Source: Thermanaerothrix sp034436175 (GTDB taxonomy: Bacteria; Chloroflexota; Anaerolineae; Anaerolineales; Anaerolineaceae). From it: a DNA stretch of 27,089 nt. Below the pieces are notes generated by a model, which was not told the DNA's origin, ran no database searches, and was given only the letters and a program-made list of their open reading frames with translations. The stretch is taken from positions 1 to 27,089 of the forward strand of contig CAYRUO010000017.1 of NCBI GenBank assembly GCA_964427505.1. The letters run 5' to 3'. This document shows positions 7,092-15,607 of this stretch, one piece after another; position 1 is the stretch's first letter, and each line of letters starts with the position of its first letter. The position numbers and the translations under genes are program-made.

Positions 7092-8681
7092 ATGTGGTCT
7101 CGCGGATGGCGCGAAGCCGTCTGGTCGGCGCTGGATCGTCCCTGGGATGTGCTGATTATCGGGGGCGGTGTGACCGGGGCCGGGCTGTTGCGCTTGTGTT
7201 CGCTCTATGGGCTGCGGGCACTGCTGATTGAAGCCCGCGATTTTTCCTTTGGCACGTCGAGCCGTTCGTCCAAATTGGTGCATGGCGGCTTTCGCTACCT
7301 GCGCAACCGCCAATTCAATGTGACTTATGAGTCGGTGCGCGAGCGGGAATGGCTGCTGCGCGCGGCCCCTCACCTGGTAATGCCCCTGCCGTTCGTACTG
7401 CCGGTTTACGCTCATTACGGGGCTTCTCTGCGTCAGTTTCAGATCGGGGTGTTGATTTATGACGGCATGGCTCTGCGCTGGCAGCATGGGACGCTTTCGC
7501 CCCAGGCGGTGCTGGCGCGCTGCCCCTGGCTCAATCCGGAAGGCTTACTGGGTGGGGTCTATTACGGTGATGCCCGCGTGGATGATTCGCGCCTGGTGCT
7601 GCGCCTGCTGCGTGAGGCCGTCCAGGCGGGTGCGACGGCGCTTTCGTATGCGCGTGTGGTGGGACTTTTGCGCACGGCCAACGGCCAGGTCTGGGGTGCG
7701 GTGGTGCGCGATGAGGCCGATCCGCAGGGGCGCACCGTCGAGGTGCGGGCGCGCGTGGTGATCAATGCTACCGGCCCCTGGACGGATGACCTGCGCCGAG
7801 AGGTGGGGGGGCTCCCGCGTCTGCGCCGCACTCGCGGCAGTCATTTGATCTTCCCGCGAGCCAAATTTCCGCTGACCGAAGCCGTAACCCTGCTTCATCC
7901 GCGTGACCGCCGGGCCATGTTTGCCATCCCCTGGGAAGGGGTCACCTTGCTCGGCACTACCGACCTCGACCATCCGCCGGAGTGGGAAGACCGTGAACCC
8001 TTCGCCACCGCGGAAGAGATTGACTACCTACTGGAAGCGCTACGCACCATTTTCCCGCGCGTGGAAGCCGGGGCAGAGGATATCCTGGCTACCTTTGCCG
8101 GGCTGCGTCCGATCATTCGTAGTGGCGCCGCGCACCCGTCTAAAGAATCCCGCGCCCACAGCGTATGGGACGAGCATGGGTTGATCACCATCACCGGCGG
8201 TAAATTGACCACTTTCCGTCGTATGGCGCATGACACGCTGCGGGCAGCGGCGCGTTATCTAGACCTGCCGACGAAGCCTCGGGTGGACGGGGCCTTCTTC
8301 TCCCCTCTACCGATGGAGGCTCCGGCGCCCGACCTGGACTTTGAAACCCTGGCTTATCTGGCCGGGCGGCTTGGTCCAGAGGTGTTGCACTTCTTGAACG
8401 AGATGCCGGCGGACGAATTGCATGCTATCCCCACTCTGCCCAATCTGTGGGCGGAGGTGCGTTGGGCAGCACGGTATGAGGGCGTCCTGCATTTGGATGA
8501 TCTGTTACTGCGGCGTGTGCGCTTGGGCTTGTTGCTGCCCAACGGCGGGCTAGACCATCTCGATACCCTGCGCCACTTAATCCAACCTGAATTGGGCTGG
8601 GAAGATACGCGCTGGGAAGCAGAGGTCCATGCCTACCGCGAGACCTGGCGGCGCTTTTACAGCCCATGCCCCACCGGATAA
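7092..8681 (+). CDS. glpD: FAD-dependent glycerol-3-phosphate dehydrogenase (GlpD/GlpA family)
   Basis: 529 residues; ATG 7092 preceded by AGGAGGT. The FAD dinucleotide-binding motif IIGGGVTGAG is at residues 22-31, with the acidic end IEARD at 46-50. FSFGTSSRSSKLVHGGFRYL (51-70) is the family signature. WEGVTLLGTTD, TFAGLRPII and ITITGGKLTTFR later in the chain are also typical of GlpD. It oxidises sn-glycerol-3-phosphate to dihydroxyacetone phosphate (DHAP) and passes electrons to quinone at the membrane. It lies 46 bases after fadR and 18 bases before the flavoprotein, so it is within the operon. DHAP is the backbone precursor of ether lipids, which fits the next gene. Chain length is slightly above E. 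coli GlpD (about 500), the extra being in the C-terminal helical domain. Confidence 0.93.
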   Translation: MWSRGWREAVWSALDRPWDVLIIGGGVTGAGLLRLCSLYGLRALLIEARDFSFGTSSRSSKLVHGGFRYLRNRQFNVTYESVREREWLLRAAPHLVMPLPFVLPVYAHYGASLRQFQIGVLIYDGMALRWQHGTLSPQAVLARCPWLNPEGLLGGVYYGDARVDDSRLVLRLLREAVQAGATALSYARVVGLLRTANGQVWGAVVRDEADPQGRTVEVRARVVINATGPWTDDLRREVGGLPRLRRTRGSHLIFPRAKFPLTEAVTLLHPRDRRAMFAIPWEGVTLLGTTDLDHPPEWEDREPFATAEEIDYLLEALRTIFPRVEAGAEDILATFAGLRPIIRSGAAHPSKESRAHSVWDEHGLITITGGKLTTFRRMAHDTLRAAARYLDLPTKPRVDGAFFSPLPMEAPAPDLDFETLAYLAGRLGPEVLHFLNEMPADELHAIPTLPNLWAEVRWAARYEGVLHLDDLLLRRVRLGLLLPNGGLDHLDTLRHLIQPELGWEDTRWEAEVHAYRETWRRFYSPCPTG

Positions 8682-8699
8682 TCTCTCTGGAGGTTGCTC

Positions 8700-10433
8700 A
8701 TGTTCTCCGACTCTGTTACCATCCCACGCTGGATCGAAACGCCACCCCCGCCGGGCTCATATCGTGCCATTTTCAAGTGGGGTGACCCGCACACCTTTAA
8801 ACACCCCAATGCGGGCCTGATCCGCCTTTTGCAGGAACGCCTCGGCGTTCATTTGAAAACCAATCCTTCTCCGCAATGGCTGGGGTTAGAGCCGGTGCCG
8901 GAACTGCCACCGCCCCCGCTGGCCGAGGATCATCTCAAATCCCTGGCCGAGATGGTTGGGGCTGAAAACGTGCGGCGCGATACTTTCAGCCGGGTGCGGG
9001 CATCCTATGGCGCGGGTATGGTGGATCAGTTGCGTTTGCGCTTGGGCATCCTAGAAAACCTGCCCGCGGCGGTGGTGGTGCCGCGCACGGCGGAAGACGT
9101 GCAGGCTGTGGTCACCTACTGCCATACCCACCACATCCCGCTGTATGTGTATGGCGGTGGGTCAACCGTTACCCGCGGGCGCGAGGCCGTGCAGGGGGGG
9201 ATCACCCTGGACTTGAGCCGTCATCTAAATCGCATTTTGGACTTCAATGAAACCGATCAGACCATCACGGCGGAGGCGGGTATTCACGGGCCGGACTTGG
9301 AGCAGGCGCTCAACGAGGCGCCGAGGCGCTTTGGGGCGAAGCGGCGTTACACGTGCGGCCATTTTCCGCAATCGTTTGAATATTCCAGCCTAGGGGGATG
9401 GGTGGTCACCCGTTCTGCCGGGCAGAATTCGACTTATTATGGCAAAATTGAAGACCTGGTGCTGGCACAGGATTATGCTACACCGGTCGGGCGCCTGAAG
9501 ACCCCGCCCTATCCTCGCGCCGCCATCGGGCCGGACTTGGATCAGGTGATGATCGGGAGCGAAGGGGCGTACGGGGTGCTTTTAAGCGCGACCTTGCGCG
9601 TTTTTCGCTATCGGCCAGAGAACACCCGCCGCTTTGCCTTCTTCTTTAAATCCTGGGAGCAGGGGCAGGCGGCCATGCGGGAGATTCTGCAGTCTGAAGC
9701 CGGTGCCCCCTCGATCTTTCGCCTTTCAGATGGGGATGAGACCGAGGTAGCCATGCACATGTATGGCCTGGCCGGCAGCGCGGTGGATGGGATGCTGACG
9801 CGCCTGGGCTATCGCCCTTGGGAGCGCTGTTTGCTCATCGGATCCTGCGATGGTGAGCGAGGGTTTACGGCTAACCTGCAGCGGCGCATTCGGGCGATCT
9901 GCGGTGATTACGGCGGCCTGAACCTCAGTCTGCTACCGATCACCCAACGGTGGGAGCGCGAGCGTTTTCGTGATCCCTATTTACGAGAAGACCTATTGGA
10001 TTTCGGGGTGATCATTGATACCTTGGAATGCGCCGACACCTGGAGCCAATTGCCTACTATCTACGCTACGGTGCGGGCGGCGGCGCGTGAGCGGAAAGTT
10101 CCGCTTCTGATGACCCATATTTCACACGTCTATCCGCAAGGGGCTAATCTATATTTCATCTTTATCCTGCCCTTCACTTCGATAGGCGACTATCTCGATG
10201 TACAATATGCCTTGATTGAGGCTATCCGTACTAGCGGCGCGGCGGTCAGTCATCACCATGGGGTGGGCAAGCAAACCGCACCCTGGCTGATGGAGCAGTT
10301 GGATGCCACGACCCAGGGGGTTCTGCGGGCGTTGAAGGACTATTTCGACCCGCATCACATTCTCAATCCGGGGGGAACGTTGGGTTTGGATATGACCCTA
10401 GAACAAGCCGCCAAACGTTGGGGCAAAGTCTAG
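8700..10433 (+). CDS. Alkyl-dihydroxyacetonephosphate synthase-like FAD-binding oxidase
   Basis: 577 residues from ATG 8700, chosen because TGGAGG lies six bases upstream; an in-frame TTG six bases earlier lies too close to it. The vanillyl-alcohol-oxidase-fold FAD domain has LPAAVVVPRTAEDVQAVV (121-138), the phosphate loop YGGGSTVTRG (151-160) and FEYSSLGGWVVTRSAGQN (226-243). The C-terminal part has the alkyl-DHAP synthase hallmark SHHHGVGK (His518-520), FRDPYLREDLLDFGVIIDTLE-like segments near 423-443, and DYFDPHHILNPG (548-559). The eukaryotic enzyme replaces the acyl chain of acyl-DHAP with a fatty alcohol, making the ether bond. Bacterial homologues are mostly uncharacterised, so ether-bond synthesis is a hypothesis. 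A glycolate or lactate oxidase is less likely because of the HHH motif and the neighbouring glpD. Confidence 0.82.
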   Translation: MFSDSVTIPRWIETPPPPGSYRAIFKWGDPHTFKHPNAGLIRLLQERLGVHLKTNPSPQWLGLEPVPELPPPPLAEDHLKSLAEMVGAENVRRDTFSRVRASYGAGMVDQLRLRLGILENLPAAVVVPRTAEDVQAVVTYCHTHHIPLYVYGGGSTVTRGREAVQGGITLDLSRHLNRILDFNETDQTITAEAGIHGPDLEQALNEAPRRFGAKRRYTCGHFPQSFEYSSLGGWVVTRSAGQNSTYYGKIEDLVLAQDYATPVGRLKTPPYPRAAIGPDLDQVMIGSEGAYGVLLSATLRVFRYRPENTRRFAFFFKSWEQGQAAMREILQSEAGAPSIFRLSDGDETEVAMHMYGLAGSAVDGMLTRLGYRPWERCLLIGSCDGERGFTANLQRRIRAICGDYGGLNLSLLPITQRWERERFRDPYLREDLLDFGVIIDTLECADTWSQLPTIYATVRAAARERKVPLLMTHISHVYPQGANLYFIFILPFTSIGDYLDVQYALIEAIRTSGAAVSHHHGVGKQTAPWLMEQLDATTQGVLRALKDYFDPHHILNPGGTLGLDMTLEQAAKRWGKV

Positions 10434-10443
10434 TGAGGGCACC

Positions 10444-11994
10444 ATGAGCGAACCTACCATCTTGGCGATTGATATGGGCACCCAGAGTGCGCGGGCGCTG
10501 TTGTTCGATCTGCAGGGCAACTTGGTGGCAAAGGGACAGCAGAAGATTGACCCTTATTATTCCGTTGCGCCGGGTTGGGCCGAGCAAGACCCTGAGGTCT
10601 TCTGGCAGGCGATTGGTGCGGCTTGTCAGAAGTTATGGCAACAGCCGGGGGTGGATAAAGCGAGCATTCGCGGGGTAGGGTTGACTACCCAGCGTGCGAC
10701 GGTGCTCAACCTGGACCGCAATCTGCGCCCGTTGCGCCCGGCCATCGTGTGGATGGACCAGCGGCGCACGCAGGGGCTTAAACCCATCGGCGGCTTGTGG
10801 GGGCTAGCCTTTCGCCTTAGCGGGATGACGGCCACGGTCAATTACCTTCAGGCCGAGGCGGAAGCGTCATGGATTCGTACGCATCAGCCGGAAATTTGGG
10901 CGCAAACCCACAAGTACGTGTTGCTTTCGGGTTATCTGACCTACCGCCTGGTCGGGGAGTTGGTAGATTCAACCGGTTGCCAGGTGGGGTATCTGCCCTT
11001 TGATTACAAGAAGCAGGCCTGGGCGGCATCCTGGGATTGGAAGTGGCAGGTGGTGCCCCTGCCGCGCGAGGCTCTGCCCCCACTGCGCCGCCCCGGCGAG
11101 GTGCTCGGGCATATTACCCCCGAAGCCGCGGCGGCAACGGGCATTCCGGCAGGGTTACCGTTGGTGGCAACGGCGGCCGACAAAGCCTGCGAGGTGCTCG
11201 GGAGCGGTTGCTTGATGCCGGATCTGGCATGTTTGAGTTACGGCACTACCGCAACCATCAATGTCACCTCACAGCGCTATCTTGAGGTTACGCCGCTCAT
11301 CCCGCCCTACCCTTCGGCGGTGCCTGGGGCATATAGCCTGGAAGTCCAGGTCTATCGTGGTTACTGGATGGTGACCTGGTTTCGCCAACAGTTCGGCCAG
11401 CCGGAGGAAGTCCAGGCCCAGGCGCAAGGGCAAGAGCCCGAGATGCTTTTCGATCGTCTGGTCAATGCCGTCCCGCCCGGCTCGGATGGGTTGATTTTGC
11501 AGCCTTACTGGTCGCCAGGGCTTAAGGAACCCGGCCCGGAGGCGCGTGGGGCGGTGATCGGTTTTCGGGATCTGCATACGCGGGCGCACCTGTACCGGGC
11601 GATTTTAGAAGGGGTAGCCTATGCTCTGCGCGAGGGCAGCGAACGCATTGTGCGGCGCACGCGGGTGCCGTTGCGCGAGTTGCGCGTGGCGGGGGGCGGC
11701 AGCCAGAGTGAAGCCGCCATGCAACTGACCGCGGATATCTTTGGCCTGCCCGCGGCGCGTCCCCATGTTTATGAAGCCTCAGGGCTGGGGGCAGCCATGG
11801 TGGTGGCGGTGGGGCTGGGTTTGCACCCCGATTTTGTCACCGCCGTGCAAGCCATGACCCGTCCGGGCAAGCGTTTTGAGCCCAACCCGGCGCACCACCG
11901 CCGTTATGACGAACTTTATCATCGCATCTACTGCCGTCTCTACGACCGCCTGCGCCCGCTCTATGCGGAGTTGGAGAGGATGGGAACCCCTTAG
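10444..11994 (+). CDS. FGGY-family carbohydrate kinase
   Basis: 516 residues; ATG 10444 with GAGGG four bases upstream. The ATP-grasping actin-like fold is shown by ILAIDMGTQSARALLFD (6-22), VWMDQR (102-107), the catalytic Asp246 in ATAADKACE, SYGTTATINV near 270, and AGGGSQSEAAMQ near 417. FGGY kinases phosphorylate glycerol, xylulose, ribulose, gluconate and similar polyols. Position in the operon, ten bases after the flavoprotein and with glpD upstream, favours a three-carbon substrate such as glycerol or dihydroxyacetone, or a 1-O-alkylglycerol. The sequence lacks a clear glpK signature, so no gene symbol is given. It is the last gene of the operon, and its stop codon overlaps that of the convergent gene at 11991-13553. 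Confidence 0.9.
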   Translation: MSEPTILAIDMGTQSARALLFDLQGNLVAKGQQKIDPYYSVAPGWAEQDPEVFWQAIGAACQKLWQQPGVDKASIRGVGLTTQRATVLNLDRNLRPLRPAIVWMDQRRTQGLKPIGGLWGLAFRLSGMTATVNYLQAEAEASWIRTHQPEIWAQTHKYVLLSGYLTYRLVGELVDSTGCQVGYLPFDYKKQAWAASWDWKWQVVPLPREALPPLRRPGEVLGHITPEAAAATGIPAGLPLVATAADKACEVLGSGCLMPDLACLSYGTTATINVTSQRYLEVTPLIPPYPSAVPGAYSLEVQVYRGYWMVTWFRQQFGQPEEVQAQAQGQEPEMLFDRLVNAVPPGSDGLILQPYWSPGLKEPGPEARGAVIGFRDLHTRAHLYRAILEGVAYALREGSERIVRRTRVPLRELRVAGGGSQSEAAMQLTADIFGLPAARPHVYEASGLGAAMVVAVGLGLHPDFVTAVQAMTRPGKRFEPNPAHHRRYDELYHRIYCRLYDRLRPLYAELERMGTP

Positions 11995-13553
11995 TCGGGT
12001 GGGTTTATTCCCCACACCCACATAAAATCCACCACCTGCGGCGCGCCCAGGCCGGCGGTGACCTCGGCCAGTTGGTCCGGGTCGCCGCTGCGGTGCAGGT
12101 CGAACAGCACCAATACTGCCTGGCCGGCCTGAATGCGGGCTTTCATCTCGGTGAGATCGGCGGCATAATCCGCGCGCGGTTGGGCTTGCACCGGGTCTAT
12201 CGGGGTGGGTAAGGGTAAACAGGGACGCTCGGCGTAAATATGAATAATGGCCGGACGGTCGCTATAAAGGTAGGTCTGTGGGGGTAGATTCATGAGCCAC
12301 GGCCACAAGCGAGTTGTTTGTACCACTCGATGGGCAAATCCTTGCCCTTCTTGGCGGAGCGTTTGGGCGGTGGTGATTCCATCCCATACCAGCAAAGGCA
12401 TCCAGACGATTAACCCGACCAGGGCAATCCGGCGCACCGCTCCGCGTGCAAAGTTAAGCGCCTTGCCCCAACCGGTCATTCCCAATGCCAATAACATCAG
12501 ATAAACCGGGGAGAGGATGCGATCATTGATCGGGATACTGGCATCCAGCAGGCTCACCGAGACGATGAGAAACAGCCAGTAAATAAGCACAAACAGCGCC
12601 GGCGCCAGCCAGCGGGGCATAGCCGCGTCCGGCAAGCCTCTCCAGGCTCGTCGTATTCCAATGCCGATAGCAACCAACAGAAGGATACTCGCTATCAACC
12701 CCAGCGCTGAAAAGACGCTCCCTAAGGGTGGAAATAAGCGGATCAACCAATCCGGCGCAAAAGCATTCAGGCTGTTTTGCAGCCCGTGGCGCAGAACTTC
12801 TAAACGGATCGGATGCCAGGCTATCTGACGGTTGCCCACCGTCTCACCCACCTGCCAGGTGTAAAACGTCCAGAGTGCCGGCAACGGCAAAGCGCCCAAT
12901 AACCAGCGTCCCAGATTATTCCAGCGCCGCTCTCGTAGGGCTTGACCCAGCCACAACAGACCCAAGGTTGCCAACAGGGCGGCACCGGCATAGCGCGTCA
13001 GGTAGGCCAAACTGGCGGCTAAACCGTTGAGCACGATCCAAGGGAAGCGAGGCGAACGCCAAGAGAGGTGCCAGGTGATCAAACCCAGCAATAGGAAGGT
13101 GAAAAAGAGGGGTTCGCTTAGCACATAGATGTGGGTGTTCAATCCCCAATCCGAGAATGCCCATAGTGCGGCGGCCAGTAGCGCTACATCGTTGCGCCGG
13201 CTTAATAGGCGCACCCAAAGCCCCAAAAGCATAATGTTGAGACCAAAGAGCAGGGGTAACAAAATGCGCGCGGCCAGTAAGGGGTCCATGCGCGTGAGCA
13301 GCGCTGTCAGCATTAGGATGAGTGAAAAAAGGGGCGGAAAGTGGGTAATAGGTTTTAATCCCAGATCACCGGAGAGCCGCATATACCCCCGCCCGGCGAG
13401 CAGATTGCGCGCGCCCCCGATGTACACGGCCGAGTCGTTGACCAAACCCATACCGTAGGGCGTGGCAGTGACCACCGACCAACCACCCATGACCCCAAGC
13501 ACGACCAGGGCAAGGATGAAACTGTCCTTGCGTTCCCACGGGCGTTGCTTCAT
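11991..13553 (-). CDS. Multi-pass membrane protein, GT-C (PMT/ArnT-like) glycosyltransferase type
   Basis: 520 residues, mostly hydrophobic, with about ten membrane segments. After the first segment comes GLVNDSAVYIGGARNLLAGR (36-55), the Asp-Ser-x-x-Tyr pattern in the first outer loop found in GT39/ArnT-like proteins, and YLTRYAGAAL near 190 fits the same fold. Such enzymes use polyprenyl-phosphate sugars on the outer face of the membrane. A soluble region after the last segment (about residue 405 on) carries YSDRPAIIHIYAERPC. It is the last of three co-directional membrane genes: its ATG overlaps the TGA of the upstream gene (ATGA, 13553-13550), so translation is probably coupled. Acceptor and sugar are unknown. 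Confidence 0.72.
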   Translation of the reverse strand: MKQRPWERKDSFILALVVLGVMGGWSVVTATPYGMGLVNDSAVYIGGARNLLAGRGYMRLSGDLGLKPITHFPPLFSLILMLTALLTRMDPLLAARILLPLLFGLNIMLLGLWVRLLSRRNDVALLAAALWAFSDWGLNTHIYVLSEPLFFTFLLLGLITWHLSWRSPRFPWIVLNGLAASLAYLTRYAGAALLATLGLLWLGQALRERRWNNLGRWLLGALPLPALWTFYTWQVGETVGNRQIAWHPIRLEVLRHGLQNSLNAFAPDWLIRLFPPLGSVFSALGLIASILLLVAIGIGIRRAWRGLPDAAMPRWLAPALFVLIYWLFLIVSVSLLDASIPINDRILSPVYLMLLALGMTGWGKALNFARGAVRRIALVGLIVWMPLLVWDGITTAQTLRQEGQGFAHRVVQTTRLWPWLMNLPPQTYLYSDRPAIIHIYAERPCLPLPTPIDPVQAQPRADYAADLTEMKARIQAGQAVLVLFDLHRSGDPDQLAEVTAGLGAPQVVDFMWVWGINPPD

Positions 13554-15583
13554 GGGGAAAGCGTCCCTTCCACGGTTTTGACAACACAGAATAGCGCGCC
13601 GGCACGTCCTACTTGATAGCGCACCGGGTCCTGGAGGTGATGAGTCTGGTCCTGATTGTAGCGCGTGGTCAGCAAAAGCAAACTACCCGGGAAGGTCGTG
13701 TCGTTGTCCGGATCAAAACCTTCCACGGTCACATTGGCAGCAGCATAACGCCGTGCAATTTGAGGCTGCCGCAAGGCGAACAGAGTTACCGCGTGGCCCT
13801 GCGCTTCTTGATTGATCAGGCGTAGGGTTTCTTTGTAACAGGTCAACCAGTAATCGGTCTCATAGCGTCGAAAAGCCCCGCCGACGCCGCCGATGAACGC
13901 GTTGTAGTAAGTGTAAGGATAGGGGTGCAGGCGTACCAGGGCAAATATCCCCGGTGCCAGAATCAACAAGCCCAGCCCTAATCGTAGCCAGAGAGGACGC
14001 AGCCAGACCAATAAGGCATCCAGGCCCAGGCCGGCCAGGAGGAAAAGCGGCGGTACCAGGAAGAGAAAGTGACGATAGCCATCGTACATGGGAGGGCGAC
14101 GGAGCAAGACATAACCCAGAGGCAGTATAAGCCAAAGGCAGATCAATATAAAGGAGCGCCATTCCAAACGGCGTTGCCAAAAGCGTACACCACTCACCCC
14201 AATGCCGAGCACCACCAGCGGCCATACCGGCTCGGTCAACGTGAGCGCCAAGAGGGTGGGCAGATAACTGCGAGGTAACTGGTTAGAGGGATAGACTTGG
14301 CCGTTAAAGAGCACCGGCAGAATGTGCGGATTATTGGCCATGTGGCGTGCCACTTCTATCAGGCGGGCGATGGGGTTATCCCACAGGAAAGGCCAGGTGA
14401 GATAGGTCACCCCTGCTGCAACCAGTGCATAGATAAGGAGCGGTTTCCACGAACGGGGGTGGGGTTGGAGCAAAAAGTAGAGCGCGACCAATGCCCCGGC
14501 TAACGGCCCCAGGACACGAATCGAGGTGAGCAGTCCTAACAGTACCGCTCCCAGCCCCAGCCAGAGGGCAAATTGGCGTTTGTCGGCTGGCGAGGCAACC
14601 GGATATCGCCACTGCGGCCGGCGCGGCAATGGCATCAGGCGGGCACGGAGGGCTGCACTCAAGCGTTGCATGCCCGCCGGCCAGATCAGGCTCAGCAGGG
14701 TAGGGATCAGGAATGGCACGATCAGCACCGTAAACATTGTGCGCAGGCGCACGAAGAGCACCCAAGCCTTATTCACGTAAGCCTCAAGCGGCGTTTCGGG
14801 GGCGCGCGCCGCGATGATAAGAAACAGGCGCCCTAACAGCGTTTTCGGGTCGGCATGATAAGCGGTAGCGACAACTTCGCGCAATACGGTATAGAGCCAT
14901 CCCGAAACGATATAAACGCCGGCAAGGCACACTGCGATGATCATCACTCCAAGATGCCAGGGGCTCAATCGCCATCGGGAAAACGCCGTGCCGGACGGGG
15001 TTTCTTCCGGGGGTGGCGGCGAGGCTGACACCAGCCGATCCACCCAGGTCAGGCCGGCGTTGAGGGACAGGATGAAGAAGACCATGAAAGGCATATCTTT
15101 AGGGTTGATGAATCCGTGCCCCCACAGCACCGGCTGGGTGGCAAAGAGCGCCGTGGCTCCCAGAGCGGCCCAACCGCTCATCCAGCGCCGGGCCAGAAAA
15201 TAGACACCGATAACGCCGATTTGAAACGTGAGGAAGTTAATCAGGTGCCACCACTCATCGCGATGGATGCCCTGAATGGGCAGGGCGCGCAGGGCATCTA
15301 CGAGAGGTCGCCCCAAGAGCAGGTAGGCTGGGCCGTAATACTTGTGATCGGTTGCGCTCGGTCCATAGGCGCGCTCAAGGTCAAAATCCCCGCTCAAACG
15401 TGCAGGGATGGAATAAGCATAATCTACGGCATCCCCGTAGGCATAAAAAAGCGGCTCATCCCAGGCGAAGCCGTAGTCATCGAAGGTGAGCAGGGCGATG
15501 AACAAATTGAGCAGAACCAGAACCCATAACCAGCGTCGTGCCGGATCGCGTTGGGATAAGGGAGGATGGGGTGCGCTATTCAT
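13550..15583 (-). CDS. Multi-pass membrane protein, dolichyl/polyprenyl-phosphate-mannose-protein mannosyltransferase type
   Basis: 677 residues with about ten to twelve membrane segments. The first outer loop holds FAWDEPLFYAYG (39-50), an Asp-Glu pair equivalent to the catalytic acidic motif of PMT-type GT-C enzymes. GHGFINPKDMPFMVFF lies in a later loop, and YPYTYYNAFIGG is in the C-terminal part. No clear Shine-Dalgarno precedes ATG 15583, which is 24 bases after the stop of the upstream gene. Proteins of this type transfer sugar from a lipid carrier to proteins or polymers outside the cell. Its end overlaps the next gene by ATGA. Without a structure or neighbours of known substrate, the acceptor cannot be named. 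Confidence 0.75.
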   Translation of the reverse strand: MNSAPHPPLSQRDPARRWLWVLVLLNLFIALLTFDDYGFAWDEPLFYAYGDAVDYAYSIPARLSGDFDLERAYGPSATDHKYYGPAYLLLGRPLVDALRALPIQGIHRDEWWHLINFLTFQIGVIGVYFLARRWMSGWAALGATALFATQPVLWGHGFINPKDMPFMVFFILSLNAGLTWVDRLVSASPPPPEETPSGTAFSRWRLSPWHLGVMIIAVCLAGVYIVSGWLYTVLREVVATAYHADPKTLLGRLFLIIAARAPETPLEAYVNKAWVLFVRLRTMFTVLIVPFLIPTLLSLIWPAGMQRLSAALRARLMPLPRRPQWRYPVASPADKRQFALWLGLGAVLLGLLTSIRVLGPLAGALVALYFLLQPHPRSWKPLLIYALVAAGVTYLTWPFLWDNPIARLIEVARHMANNPHILPVLFNGQVYPSNQLPRSYLPTLLALTLTEPVWPLVVLGIGVSGVRFWQRRLEWRSFILICLWLILPLGYVLLRRPPMYDGYRHFLFLVPPLFLLAGLGLDALLVWLRPLWLRLGLGLLILAPGIFALVRLHPYPYTYYNAFIGGVGGAFRRYETDYWLTCYKETLRLINQEAQGHAVTLFALRQPQIARRYAAANVTVEGFDPDNDTTFPGSLLLLTTRYNQDQTHHLQDPVRYQVGRAGALFCVVKTVEGTLSP

Positions 15584-15607
15584 AGAAGTTGGGTAAAGGT
15601 CTGCATT

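Noticed and set aside
8694..8699. TTG 8694 as start of the alkyl-DHAP-synthase-like gene
   Set aside because: It directly abuts the TGGAGG ribosome site; ATG 8700 has correct six-base spacing.
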